Below, piece by piece: positions 54,961 through 63,592 of a DNA stretch of 64,000 bases; positions within the stretch are counted from its first letter, which is position 1; every line of letters begins with the position of its first letter. The notes beneath the pieces were generated by a model. That model was not told the DNA's origin. It made no database searches and saw nothing but the letters and a program-made list of their open reading frames with translations. The DNA comes from Bacillus mobilis. GTDB lineage: Bacteria; Bacillota; Bacilli; Bacillales; Bacillaceae_G. The stretch spans positions 1 to 64,000 of the forward strand of contig NZ_MACF01000128.1 of the NCBI RefSeq assembly GCF_001884045.1. The letters are read 5' to 3'. Position numbers and translations under genes: made by a program.

Positions 54961-55173
54961 GAAGGCACTCTCCTTTTAATTCGAGTTGCTTTTATTATAC
55001 CGCAAAAATGATTGCTATGGGCATGAAATTTCATCAATTTTGTCACAGTAATTCATTCAAATGTAAGCCCTATCTCTTTTTTTACAAAAAAGTTTCACTT
55101 TATAAAAAGCACATATTCTTCTATTATAGAGAATGGACAAATTGTTATTTCAATAGTCAAAGGAGTATTTCAT

Positions 55174-56301
55174 ATGACGATATCACAAAAAATGAAGCCG
55201 ATTACTCCTTCTTACGATCCATGGGAAGCGTATATGGACCTTGAAGAGTACGGCAAACTACTATTAACAAATGTTGAGTTTACAACGACGACGTTATGCA
55301 ATATGCGCTGTGAGCATTGCGCTGTTGGTTACACGTTACAGCCGAAAGACCCGAATCCGCTTCCGATGGATCTTTTATTAAAACGATTAGATGAGATTCC
55401 TCATTTACGTTCTTTAAGTATTACTGGCGGAGAACCTATGCTTTCAAAAAAATCCGTCGACAACTATGTAACACCACTCTTAAAATACGCCCATGAACGA
55501 GGCGTTCGCACTCAAATCAACTCAAACTTAACTATAGATTTAGCACGTTACGAACAAATTATTCCTTATTTAGACGTATTGCATATATCTCATAACTGGG
55601 GAACAATTGATGACTTCGTTGAAGGTGGATTTGCAATGATGGAGCGTAAACCTACGTATGAACAACGTGCAAAATTATTTGAACGAATGATTACAAATAG
55701 TAAAGCTCTATCAGATGCAGGTGTACTCGTATCAGCCGAAACAATGCTGAATAAACGAACTCTACCACACATGGAGCATATTCATCGTCAAATCGTTGAC
55801 GAAATGGGATGTAAACGTCATGAAGTTCACCCGATGTATCCAAGTGACTTCGCGAGTAATTTAGAGATTTTAACAAAAGCTGAAATTCGTGATGCAATTG
55901 AGCATTTACTAGAAATTCGCGATGAAAATGTATGGATGTTATTTGGAACTTTACCTTTCTATGCTTGTAGTGATGACGAGCGAGACATCGCCACATTTAA
56001 GAAATTACAAGAAAGCAAAAATGTAACAGTTCGTAACGATCCAGATGGCCGTTCTCGTTTAAACGTCAACATTTTCGATGGAAATATTATTGTAACTGAT
56101 TTCGGTGACGTTCCCCTTCTAGGTAACGTACAAACAAACACACTACAAGAAGCATATGACAAATGGAGTGCCTCAAAAACTGCAAAATCATTAAGCTGTC
56201 ACTGTCCTGCAGTGAAATGCCTAGGGCCGAATGTTCTTGTAAAAAACAGCTACTATCCGACAGAAGATTTCTTATCAAAAACAGCAAATATTACATTATA
56301 A
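55174..56301 (+). CDS. yfkAB: Radical SAM/CxCxxxxC protein YfkAB
   Basis: A 375-residue radical SAM protein. The SAM-cluster motif is C42-x3-C46-x2-C49 (LCNMRCEHC), followed by TGGEPM. A second cysteine motif near the C terminus, CHCPAVKC, is the CxCxxxxC signature that names the family and may hold an auxiliary cluster. In B. subtilis 168 the gene was once annotated as two (yfkA and yfkB). The reaction is unknown. AAAGGAG precedes the ATG. It converges on yfkD across a strong terminator. Confidence 0.9.
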   Translation: MTISQKMKPITPSYDPWEAYMDLEEYGKLLLTNVEFTTTTLCNMRCEHCAVGYTLQPKDPNPLPMDLLLKRLDEIPHLRSLSITGGEPMLSKKSVDNYVTPLLKYAHERGVRTQINSNLTIDLARYEQIIPYLDVLHISHNWGTIDDFVEGGFAMMERKPTYEQRAKLFERMITNSKALSDAGVLVSAETMLNKRTLPHMEHIHRQIVDEMGCKRHEVHPMYPSDFASNLEILTKAEIRDAIEHLLEIRDENVWMLFGTLPFYACSDDERDIATFKKLQESKNVTVRNDPDGRSRLNVNIFDGNIIVTDFGDVPLLGNVQTNTLQEAYDKWSASKTAKSLSCHCPAVKCLGPNVLVKNSYYPTEDFLSKTANITL

Positions 56302-56335
56302 AAAACGTCAGCTTATAAGCTGACGTTTTTTCATA
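56300..56335. terminator. Bidirectional terminator yfkAB/yfkD
   Basis: AAAAAACGTCAGCTTATAAG is nearly self-complementary with its following bases, giving a 16-base stem and T-runs on both strands. Confidence 0.92.
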
Positions 56336-57133
56336 TTATTGTGAATGAGAAGAAGAAATGAATTTAAAATACAAATGATCATGAATTGGAATAGCAGCTC
56401 CGATTCCTTGTGAGGTAATGTTTTTTACAACAAGCCTTTTTTGATTTCCTTTTAACACAAGATACACTTCTCCAAACGTTACTTTTCCTTTTTCATTTAC
56501 TGCTGGTGTATAAGCGTATAAATATCCAAGTTGACTCGGACTAATATTATACACGCGCTCATGCCCTGTACCATACCCAATGGTGGTTTTAAATGAAAGT
56601 GGCAATTGTACTTTTTCAAGCGCTTTGAGGAGCATCATTTTTTTCACATCCGCAGTATCTTTCATATCTGCTGTTAAATCGCCTTCAACCGTCTTTTGCG
56701 TTTCTTGTTTATAGCGTAGTGGATATAAGCGATCTCCTCCGCGATTATCGTACACATTGCGATTTACTTGTTTATATTCCCAATTAATCGATGTATCAAC
56801 CGATTCATAATTCAAAGCCCATTGACCTAAATAAATCTTCGCTCGGTACCCTACCGCAAGCGGCGCATTCGATATTGTCGTTTCATTAAACATTCGAATT
56901 AAGTCCGGATTTTCAATTTTAATATTTGCTGTTTTCAATAGTTCTTGAGCAAACTTACTCGGCTGTAAGCGCGGCAAATCTTGCGCATCATTTGGAAACG
57001 TATTGTCTTTGGAAATATTTAAAACAGATGAAGGCATTTTTGTTTCTACCGTTGTCTTTGCAAAACTCATGTTAGGAAATAATAGAATAAACGAGACCAT
57101 AGTTGAAAGACATATGCTGTATACTCGTTTCAC
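56336..57133 (-). CDS. yfkD: YfkD-like secreted protein
   Basis: A 265-residue exported protein with a signal peptide (about 1-25, ending SFA). The mature part matches the YfkD-like family (PF14167) of Bacillus, including a long beta-rich region. No enzymatic motif is visible. In B. subtilis yfkD is part of the yfk cluster with yfkAB and yfkE, the same arrangement as here. A cell-envelope role is likely from the signal peptide. Confidence 0.85.
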   Translation of the reverse strand: MKRVYSICLSTMVSFILLFPNMSFAKTTVETKMPSSVLNISKDNTFPNDAQDLPRLQPSKFAQELLKTANIKIENPDLIRMFNETTISNAPLAVGYRAKIYLGQWALNYESVDTSINWEYKQVNRNVYDNRGGDRLYPLRYKQETQKTVEGDLTADMKDTADVKKMMLLKALEKVQLPLSFKTTIGYGTGHERVYNISPSQLGYLYAYTPAVNEKGKVTFGEVYLVLKGNQKRLVVKNITSQGIGAAIPIHDHLYFKFISSSHSQ

Positions 57134-57214
57134 CTGTCTGGCTCCTTCCTACGTAAAGGTATATATACTACTTTGTTTATTGTTTTCTCTCAATACAATT
57201 GTTATGCCTATTTT

Positions 57215-58270
57215 TCATAATAAATAAAAACCAATTCCCATAATGACATACGCTGCTAGTAAAGTACCGCCTTCAAACCAGTTTGTATCTCCATCATTTG
57301 AAATTGCAATCGTTAAGAAAACAGCTGTAATCATAGAAACAAGTTCTGGTATTGTAAATACTAAAGGCATCCTTTGCGTGAAGAACATAGAAAGCAGTAC
57401 TAATACAGGAGCAACAAACATGGCAATTTGTAACGTAGAACCTATTGCAATCTCAACTGCAATATTCACTTTATTTTTATACGCCATAATAATTGCAGAT
57501 GCATGTTCCGCTGCATTCCCAACAATCGCAACGATAATAACCCCTATAAATAATTCTGACCAACCAAATGATTTTGCAACTGTCTCAAATGTATGCACAA
57601 GCGCCTCTGACACATAAGCTACCGCAATTGTCGCTATTGCTAAAACGAGTAGCGCTTTACCTTTCGACCACTCTGGTTCTTCCTCATGAGCTACTTCATC
57701 CGTTTTATGTTGATATACACCACGATGCGTAACGAGCTTAAATAACAGCGCAGCAAGGTACATAATAATCATAATGATAGAAACACCGATACTTAATTGA
57801 TACGTCTTTCCAGCGTCCATTTTCATTGAAAAAATCTCTGGAATAACAAAAGCTACTACAACAGCAAATATTAATAAAGCTGAATTATGCCTTGCATCAT
57901 ACACATTAAAACTTTGTCTTTTGTATTTAAGCCCCCCTACAAAGAAGGATAGCCCTCCTACTAATAATAAATTTCCAAGTACAGAACCCGTTAAGGAGGC
58001 TAACACAACCTCAATTAACCCTGCCTGAAGTGCAAAAATTGAAATGATAAGTTCGACTGCATTACCGAAAGTTGCATTTAATAATCCACCTATTCTAGGG
58101 CCAGATACAATTGCCAAACTTTCTGTCGCTCTTCCCATAAAACCAGCTAATGCGATAATCGTAATACAATACACAGCGAACATAATTGTTTGAGGCCAAT
58201 GAAGTGTTTTCCCAAGTACAGAAAGTGGTACACCTATAAGCGCTACGATAAGAAATATTTTGTTAAACAT
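57215..58270 (-). CDS. cax: Calcium/proton antiporter (CaCA family, YfkE/ChaA-like)
   Basis: A 351-residue eleven-helix membrane transporter of the CAX group. The two alpha repeats are plain: FGNAVELIISI near residue 65 and GNAAEHASAIIMA near 245, each with the acidic cation-binding residue. It exports Ca2+ in exchange for H+; YfkE of B. subtilis has been studied structurally. The ATG at 58270 is eight bases from GGAAGGA; the first ATG abuts it. The gene lies upstream of yfkD on the same strand. Confidence 0.9.
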   Translation of the reverse strand: MFNKIFLIVALIGVPLSVLGKTLHWPQTIMFAVYCITIIALAGFMGRATESLAIVSGPRIGGLLNATFGNAVELIISIFALQAGLIEVVLASLTGSVLGNLLLVGGLSFFVGGLKYKRQSFNVYDARHNSALLIFAVVVAFVIPEIFSMKMDAGKTYQLSIGVSIIMIIMYLAALLFKLVTHRGVYQHKTDEVAHEEEPEWSKGKALLVLAIATIAVAYVSEALVHTFETVAKSFGWSELFIGVIIVAIVGNAAEHASAIIMAYKNKVNIAVEIAIGSTLQIAMFVAPVLVLLSMFFTQRMPLVFTIPELVSMITAVFLTIAISNDGDTNWFEGGTLLAAYVIMGIGFYLL

Positions 58271-58446
58271 GCTTTTCATCCTTCCATCGTATGTATTTCT
58301 CCTCGATATTATTATTATTCTTCTCCTAACTTGTCCGATTTCATCACAATTACGTTTAAAAAATCATGTTGATGAAAAGAGTATGAAAGATACTTCATTT
58401 TTATTTAGACGAAGAAAATTACAAAGTATGAAAAGAGGCTAAAAGC

Positions 58447-58863
58447 ATGCATTTAAAAGAAAAAATTGAAACAATTATTTGCGGTCAACGAACTGGTGTA
58501 TTATCTACTGTACGTGAAAATAAACCTCACAGCGCCTTTATGATGTTTTTCCATGAAGATTTTGTACTATATGTTGCAACAGATCGAAAATCAAAAAAGA
58601 TAACAGATATCGAAAAAAACCCAAATGTATATGTACTACTTGGGCGTGAAGGAAAAAAATTAGATGAAGATTATATTGAAGTTGAGGGCTTAGCCTCCAT
58701 CGAGGAAGACTCCACATTAAAAAACAAGTTTTGGAATAATAGCTTAAAACGCTGGTTACTCGGTCCTGAAGACCCTAATTATGTACTAATTAAAATCAAT
58801 CCTGACACAATTTATTACATCGATGGTGCTGGTACGACGGAGCCCGAGTTTTTACGACTATGA
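58447..58863 (+). CDS. Pyridoxamine 5'-phosphate oxidase family protein
   Basis: A 138-residue flavin-binding split-barrel protein. The pattern GVLSTVRENKPHSAFM, LYVATDRKSKKITDI, NPNVYVLLG is typical of the PNPOx-like general stress protein subgroup (GSP26 type) rather than the vitamin B6 enzyme. It probably binds FMN or F420-like cofactors; the substrate is unknown. A modest AGAGG precedes the ATG. Single gene with a terminator. Confidence 0.82.
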   Translation: MHLKEKIETIICGQRTGVLSTVRENKPHSAFMMFFHEDFVLYVATDRKSKKITDIEKNPNVYVLLGREGKKLDEDYIEVEGLASIEEDSTLKNKFWNNSLKRWLLGPEDPNYVLIKINPDTIYYIDGAGTTEPEFLRL

Positions 58864-58897
58864 AATAAAACAAGCCCCCTTTAGGTGGGCTTGTTTT
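58864..58897 (+). terminator. Terminator
   Basis: AAAACAAGCCC/GGGCTTGTTTT stem right after the PNPOx-like gene's stop. Confidence 0.88.
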
Positions 58898-59017
58898 GTC
58901 GAAAAGTTCTTCTGAAAAAAACAATAAAATAGGTGGAACTTTCTAAAGATTCTGTTATATAATAGCAGTAACTTAAATAAACTGTATTAAAACAGATTGA
59001 GAGGAGAAATAAAATTG

Positions 59018-59164
59018 ATGAAAAGAGAAGAACGCAAAAACATGATTGAGTTTATTGAAAAGAAAAAAGGGATTGAGCGTGACGAATTATTGTTTATGAC
59101 AGACGATGAAGTAGAACATATTTATAATGTAACGTACTTTTTATATGAAGAAATTGCAGAGTAG
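59018..59164 (+). CDS. BH0509 family small protein
   Basis: A 48-residue, highly charged helical protein starting MKREERKNMIEFIEKK, with the MTDDEVEHIYN segment of the BH0509 family. The function is unknown. GAGAGGAG lies 11 bases before the ATG; a TTG one codon upstream, eight bases from the site, could be the real start. A sound promoter is not evident, although TTAAAACAG-type A/T-rich sequence precedes it. Confidence 0.78.
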   Translation: MKREERKNMIEFIEKKKGIERDELLFMTDDEVEHIYNVTYFLYEEIAE

Positions 59165-59169
59165 TATAA

Positions 59170-59207
59170 TAATCCCACCTTATTAAAAATATAAGGTGGG
59201 ATTATTT
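59170..59207 (+). terminator. BH0509-family gene terminator
   Basis: AATCCCACCTTAT and its complement around TAAAA, five bases after the stop, followed by TATTTCGTT. Confidence 0.88.
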
Positions 59208-59214
59208 CGTTATC

Positions 59215-59268
59215 TATCCAGCTATTCGCGAGGCAGTAAAATCCCACTGATTAAAGTTCCACTTTATA
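59215..59268 (+). repeat. Dispersed intergenic repeat, copy B
   Basis: TATCCAGCTATTCGCG at the left and CCCACTGATTAAAGTTCCAC at the right match copy A (36076-36136) at both ends. The middle differs. Confidence 0.6.
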
Positions 59269-59270
59269 CA

Positions 59271-59293
59271 TGAGAATGATTTTCATGTATAAT
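59271..59293 (+). promoter_or_regulatory. Fur-box-like palindrome and -10 of the EamA gene
   Basis: TGAGAATGATTTTCA (59271-59285) matches the 7-1-7 Fur box TGATAATNATTATCA at 12 of 14 specified positions. A perfect -10 TATAAT follows at 59288-59293, so Fur binding would block the promoter. Confidence 0.5.
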
Positions 59294-59318
59294 AATGTAA
59301 GATTGGAGGAATTTTACT

Positions 59319-59747
59319 ATGAGTTCATGGCTATTATTCGCACTATTATCAGCAATTGCTGCTGCCCTTGTATCTATTTTCGGAAAGATTGGTTTAGATG
59401 GAATCGATGCCAATGTTGCAACAACGGTTCGTTCTATTATTATGGCATTATTTATGGTGGGTGTTATTATTATACAAGGTAAATTTCAAAATATTGGCGA
59501 CGTACTGCTAAATAAAAAAGCACTGCTCTTTATCACATTAAGTGGGGTTGCAGGTGCTTCGTCATGGCTATTTTATTTTCTTGCCCTCAAAACAGGGAAA
59601 GTTTCACAAGTGGCTCCTGTCGATAAATTAAGCGTCGTATTTTCTATCATCCTCGCTATGATTATACTCGGTGAAAAGTTAAACTTTATGACTGGCGTTG
59701 GTGTAGTCTTTATTACAGCTGGTGTACTATTTATTGCTTTCAGCTAA
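59319..59747 (+). CDS. EamA half-size transporter
   Basis: A 142-residue membrane protein with a single EamA/DMT repeat of about five helices. Most EamA transporters have two repeats (about 300 residues), so this one should function as a dimer, like paired small DMT proteins. The closing motif PVDKLSVVFSIILAMIILGEK is characteristic. The substrate is unknown. TTGGAGGA precedes the ATG. A possible Fur box covers its promoter. Confidence 0.82.
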   Translation: MSSWLLFALLSAIAAALVSIFGKIGLDGIDANVATTVRSIIMALFMVGVIIIQGKFQNIGDVLLNKKALLFITLSGVAGASSWLFYFLALKTGKVSQVAPVDKLSVVFSIILAMIILGEKLNFMTGVGVVFITAGVLFIAFS

Positions 59748-59774
59748 AAAAACCGCTATTAGCGGTTTTTCTTT
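59744..59774. terminator. Bidirectional terminator
   Basis: AAAAAACCGCT/AGCGGTTTTT stem shared by the EamA gene and the convergent DedA gene. Confidence 0.9.
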
Positions 59775-60352
59775 TTCTTTATGTAAAACCACACAGCGCC
59801 TGTAACAACTACTGAAATGAATAAAATCCATATTCCATAATGATGTAAACTATACTCAACGAAACGCCACTTCTCTCCTAACTTCCAGCCAAGCCCAATA
59901 AAAACACTTATCCAAATAAGTGCACCACCGTAAGCGTACAAACAAAAACGCCAAAGTGTTAAATTCGACACCCCAGCAAAATATGCTGTTAAATGACGTA
60001 CTCCCGGGATAAAGTAACCAATCATTAAAAGAAATGGTCCATATTTTTCAAATAAAATGTGTGTTTTTTCAATGTGATGTTCTTTAATTCTAATTTTCGG
60101 CCCATATTTTTTTAAAACAGGAAGTCCCAGTTTTAAACCTAATATGTAGCTTAATGTAATACCTAACATCGCACCAGCCATCCCGCTTAAAAAAGCAGCC
60201 GTCCCTGACATAACTCCTTTTGAAACGTTATAACCAACAAAGGTCAATAAAAACTCGTCTGGTATCGGTAATCCGACTATCCCACCTGCCAACGCTATAA
60301 TAATTCCAAAATACCCATAATGCGCGATTAACTCGCCAATATGTTGTTCCAT
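59759..60352 (-). CDS. DedA family membrane protein
   Basis: A 197-residue polytopic protein of the DedA/SNARE-associated superfamily. Characteristic segments are GLPIPDEFLL near residue 30 and F-x-R-(H)-hallmark GYFIPGVRHLTAYFAG at about 110-125. Members act in lipid transport; some flip undecaprenyl phosphate (UptA) or phosphatidylethanolamine (PetA). Which of these, if any, applies here is not clear. Its ribosome binding site is weak (AGGATG at a long distance). Confidence 0.85.
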   Translation of the reverse strand: MEQHIGELIAHYGYFGIIIALAGGIVGLPIPDEFLLTFVGYNVSKGVMSGTAAFLSGMAGAMLGITLSYILGLKLGLPVLKKYGPKIRIKEHHIEKTHILFEKYGPFLLMIGYFIPGVRHLTAYFAGVSNLTLWRFCLYAYGGALIWISVFIGLGWKLGEKWRFVEYSLHHYGIWILFISVVVTGAVWFYIKKKKNR

Positions 60353-60781
60353 TCGGAAGACACATCCTATGCACGATCGTTATTCCACATTGTGCCCTTT
60401 CTACCTTTCAGACAAACATGGTATACATATTCACTATACATTGTTTTTATAATGAACTCTACTTCTATCCGTCCCGTTAGCAAGAAGAAAATGAACCATT
60501 AATCGTGCGCCCTCCTCCCGCCTACTTCCCTTGTATTCACCGCTTTTTGAAGTGCTAGTCTTATAATCCATAAATAGCGTGATTAAAAAATAAAAATTCA
60601 TATGCTTGTTTTTTTGTTACAATAAAAGAAAGTTACTTTTCGCAACGGTTTAACTCTCAGGAAAAATGATATATCTAGCAAAAACGTAGTTTGGTCGATA
60701 TAATGCAACTTCTACCTATAAAAAGAACATGCACCCTTTACATACAACATCATTTTTCTAAATTATACAGGGGGAACGAAC
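60353..60781. other. Gene-poor interval before the TPR/dynamin-like gene
   Basis: 430 bases with only minor items: a -10-like TACAAT near 60618-60623, and on the minus strand a 21-codon frame near 60447-60512 behind GGAGGAGG. The stretch CTATCCGTCCCGTTAG (60466-60481) weakly echoes 40503. I see no RNA gene. Confidence 0.5.
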
Positions 60782-63550
60782 ATGACCATTGAAAATCAAT
60801 TTATCCAAAAGGTTTACTATAAAACATTTTTAACAGAAGAAACTTCTACTCCAGTATCGGAAGTACTCGGTGAAGCATATATAAATGAATCTACAAACGA
60901 ATTCTCCAACATTTCTAATATTCGCTTTGCTCAAGGTGAATTTTATTACCAAAATAAAGACTTTGAAGCAGCAATATTTAAATGGGAGAAAGTAAATAAC
61001 GAACTTGCACTTTGGGCAACCAAAAATATTGCAGATTCTTATTTCGAACTAGGATTCTTGCCAAAAGCAGAAGAAATGTATCAATCTATCCAAACAGAAG
61101 ATACAACTCTTACAATGGAAGTTTCCTTACAACTTCTTTCTCTTTACATCGAACAAGATCGTTTAGGTCTAGCATTTAAGACGATTAGTGAGGCTGTTGC
61201 ATTTCAACCTGACTATCCAAATATTACTGCAATTGCTCGCTCATTCTATGAAAAACAAGAAGATTGGAATAACGCTATCGAACTTGCCGTTCAAGAAGGA
61301 ATTCGAACACAATCATTACACTGGTTCGATACTTTAATCAATTATGTGAATCAAGGATTTACGAAACAAATCAAACCAGAATATTTCTATGAATCTTTAA
61401 AAGCTTTATATACAATTGATCAAGTCCAATTTAAAGAACTTGTTATTGCTCTTTGGAACAGCTATCAAAATGAAAACTTGCATCTACCTTGGATTCAAAC
61501 AATAAATCATTTATTCTTACATATCGAAACAGACAACAATGACGATTGGCATGAAATTATTGAACGCTACCAAGATACGTACTTTGAATTAATTACTGGT
61601 GAACATTTCATGCATGAAATGCAGGGACTTGTACCAGATTTATTAACAAATTGGTTTAGTTTAACGAAAGCAAAAGATGCCCTAGTTGTCTCTGCTGCAG
61701 TGTTAGCATGGAATGAAGTTTCACCTACAACTTTAGAGTCATTGCTCGTAAAAAGTGCGGGATCCCTACTCTCTAATTCAACAGCTGAAACAAATGTAAA
61801 TATGGAAACCGTTTCTCATTTATTCGAAACAATTGCTGTATGGGCTGAAAAAAATGATGTGGATTTAAGTCACCAATTTACGTTACTCGTTCATGAACTA
61901 TGTGATTTAAATGTTACTCAATTACTAATAGCGGGAACTAGTGACCATGATAAGTCATCATTCATCAATTCAATATTAGGAGAGAACATCTTAACTGAGA
62001 CTGTAACAACTCCTATTCTATTTAAAGATGATAGCCAAACTGAAATAACAGAATTCACTGCGTTAGATGTACACAATATACCGAACTTTGATGAATTCCA
62101 TCAAATAATGGCTACACCTTCCGATTCTGAGTCAGAACTTGAGAAGAAGTGTATAGAAATTAAGTTACCAAGTAGATTTTTAAGGAAGAATAAATTTGCA
62201 TTTCTTGTTACGCCATCTGTTCAAGGGCAAGTGGATAAAAATAGCTCATACTTTGAATACTTACAAGCAACAGATAGCCTTATTTACGTATTAAATTCCG
62301 CTTCACCATTGCATGGTGAAGAGCTTGATACATTACTTTATTTACGTGAACAAGTGCCAAACTTACAAATTCATTTCGTATTACACACAAATAATGCGGC
62401 CAATAATGAAAAACTAATGAGTAAGATTAAAGTCCATTTCCCAAATGCAAAGTTCTTCCCATACTCTCCTTCACAAGAGAGTAGCCAGCAACTTGGAGAC
62501 GTGACCGAGTCTATTCTTTCTAATCTAGCAGAACGCGACATAGAACAAGAACGTATAAAAAAACTAATATGGTTCACTCAAAAAACAATCGCATACCTTG
62601 TAAATGAACGTGTGGAATTAGAAAATACATTAGTGAAATCCGTACGCTGGAATAAACATATCTCAGTAAAACTAAACGGATTTATTAACAATCTTACTGC
62701 TCTTGAAAAAGATAAAATTCGTTCTATTACAGAATCTTATCTTTTAACGAAAGAAGAAATCACACGAGATATCCATTCTCAAATTCCTGAATTATTACAG
62801 AGCTGTTCTGACCTTGTTCAAGAAGATAGTGACTTCAAATTAGTTCATGAAGAATTAAATGCTGCAATGAACGAACGCATTCAAAAACATGTACAGCAAG
62901 TGCTTCTTCCTAAATTTACTGGATTTATTCAAGAGTGGATTGAAACAGCGCATAATGAATTTATTCAAGCTCAATCTTATTTAGATGAAATGAGTGAAAC
63001 GTTTAATAAATTATATAAAGAAGAACGCATGAAACTTCCTTGCGATTTCAAATTACTAGATGACTGGCACCGGGATGTTGTACGTATGACAAATCGAATT
63101 ACAGTATCGAACATCAATATTTTATTACGCTTTACACCAACACAATTTTTCTTAAAGAGTGCGGGAAAACTATTTGGTAACATGCAAAAAAATCAATCTA
63201 TGCTCGCAAACAAATATAAACAATACATTGAAACGGAAGATTATACGGAAATTGCTCAAACAATCTCAAAACAATTCTTCCTTCAATTTGAAGTATTTGA
63301 AGGCGCATTAGAACGAGATATCATGATGTTCTTTAAAGATCCACTTAGCATACTGAAACAAAATGTAGAATCCGCTCAACTTGAAATACAGGAAGACGAG
63401 CAAACACTAGCAACGTTAAGAAGCAACCCAGAAACTTATCACGATCCGTTAGCATTCTTTAAACTGCAACTATTGCAGCACAAATTCGTTTTAAGTACAA
63501 ACAAAAACAATGAAGACGTCTATGAATTTAATGAGTCTCCTACGATTTAA
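60782..63550 (+). CDS. TPR protein with degenerate dynamin-like GTPase domain
   Basis: A 922-residue soluble protein. The first 200 residues are helical tetratricopeptide-like repeats (FAQGEFYYQNKDFEAAIFKW and similar). A P-loop-like segment lies at 385-392 (GTSDHDKS), in which the second glycine of GxxxxGKS is Asp. This is followed by beta strands of a GTPase fold, and then by a long helical stalk-like region with a paddle-like hydrophobic patch (about 780-800). The layout resembles bacterial dynamin-like proteins fused to TPRs. The ribosome binding site is GGGGGAAC. The function is unknown. Confidence 0.65.
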   Translation: MTIENQFIQKVYYKTFLTEETSTPVSEVLGEAYINESTNEFSNISNIRFAQGEFYYQNKDFEAAIFKWEKVNNELALWATKNIADSYFELGFLPKAEEMYQSIQTEDTTLTMEVSLQLLSLYIEQDRLGLAFKTISEAVAFQPDYPNITAIARSFYEKQEDWNNAIELAVQEGIRTQSLHWFDTLINYVNQGFTKQIKPEYFYESLKALYTIDQVQFKELVIALWNSYQNENLHLPWIQTINHLFLHIETDNNDDWHEIIERYQDTYFELITGEHFMHEMQGLVPDLLTNWFSLTKAKDALVVSAAVLAWNEVSPTTLESLLVKSAGSLLSNSTAETNVNMETVSHLFETIAVWAEKNDVDLSHQFTLLVHELCDLNVTQLLIAGTSDHDKSSFINSILGENILTETVTTPILFKDDSQTEITEFTALDVHNIPNFDEFHQIMATPSDSESELEKKCIEIKLPSRFLRKNKFAFLVTPSVQGQVDKNSSYFEYLQATDSLIYVLNSASPLHGEELDTLLYLREQVPNLQIHFVLHTNNAANNEKLMSKIKVHFPNAKFFPYSPSQESSQQLGDVTESILSNLAERDIEQERIKKLIWFTQKTIAYLVNERVELENTLVKSVRWNKHISVKLNGFINNLTALEKDKIRSITESYLLTKEEITRDIHSQIPELLQSCSDLVQEDSDFKLVHEELNAAMNERIQKHVQQVLLPKFTGFIQEWIETAHNEFIQAQSYLDEMSETFNKLYKEERMKLPCDFKLLDDWHRDVVRMTNRITVSNINILLRFTPTQFFLKSAGKLFGNMQKNQSMLANKYKQYIETEDYTEIAQTISKQFFLQFEVFEGALERDIMMFFKDPLSILKQNVESAQLEIQEDEQTLATLRSNPETYHDPLAFFKLQLLQHKFVLSTNKNNEDVYEFNESPTI

Positions 63551-63552
63551 CA

Positions 63553-63590
63553 TAAAAAACCAAGCAAATTTCAGTTTGCTTGGTTTTTTA
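63553..63590. terminator. Bidirectional terminator
   Basis: AAAAAACCAAGCAAA/TTTGCTTGGTTTTTT stem between the 922-residue gene and the convergent signal peptidase. Confidence 0.92.
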
Positions 63591-63592
63591 CT

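Noticed and set aside
60447-60512. 21-codon frame behind GGAGGAGG on the minus strand
   Set aside because: Spacing to the ATG is about 11 bases and the peptide is featureless; likely chance.
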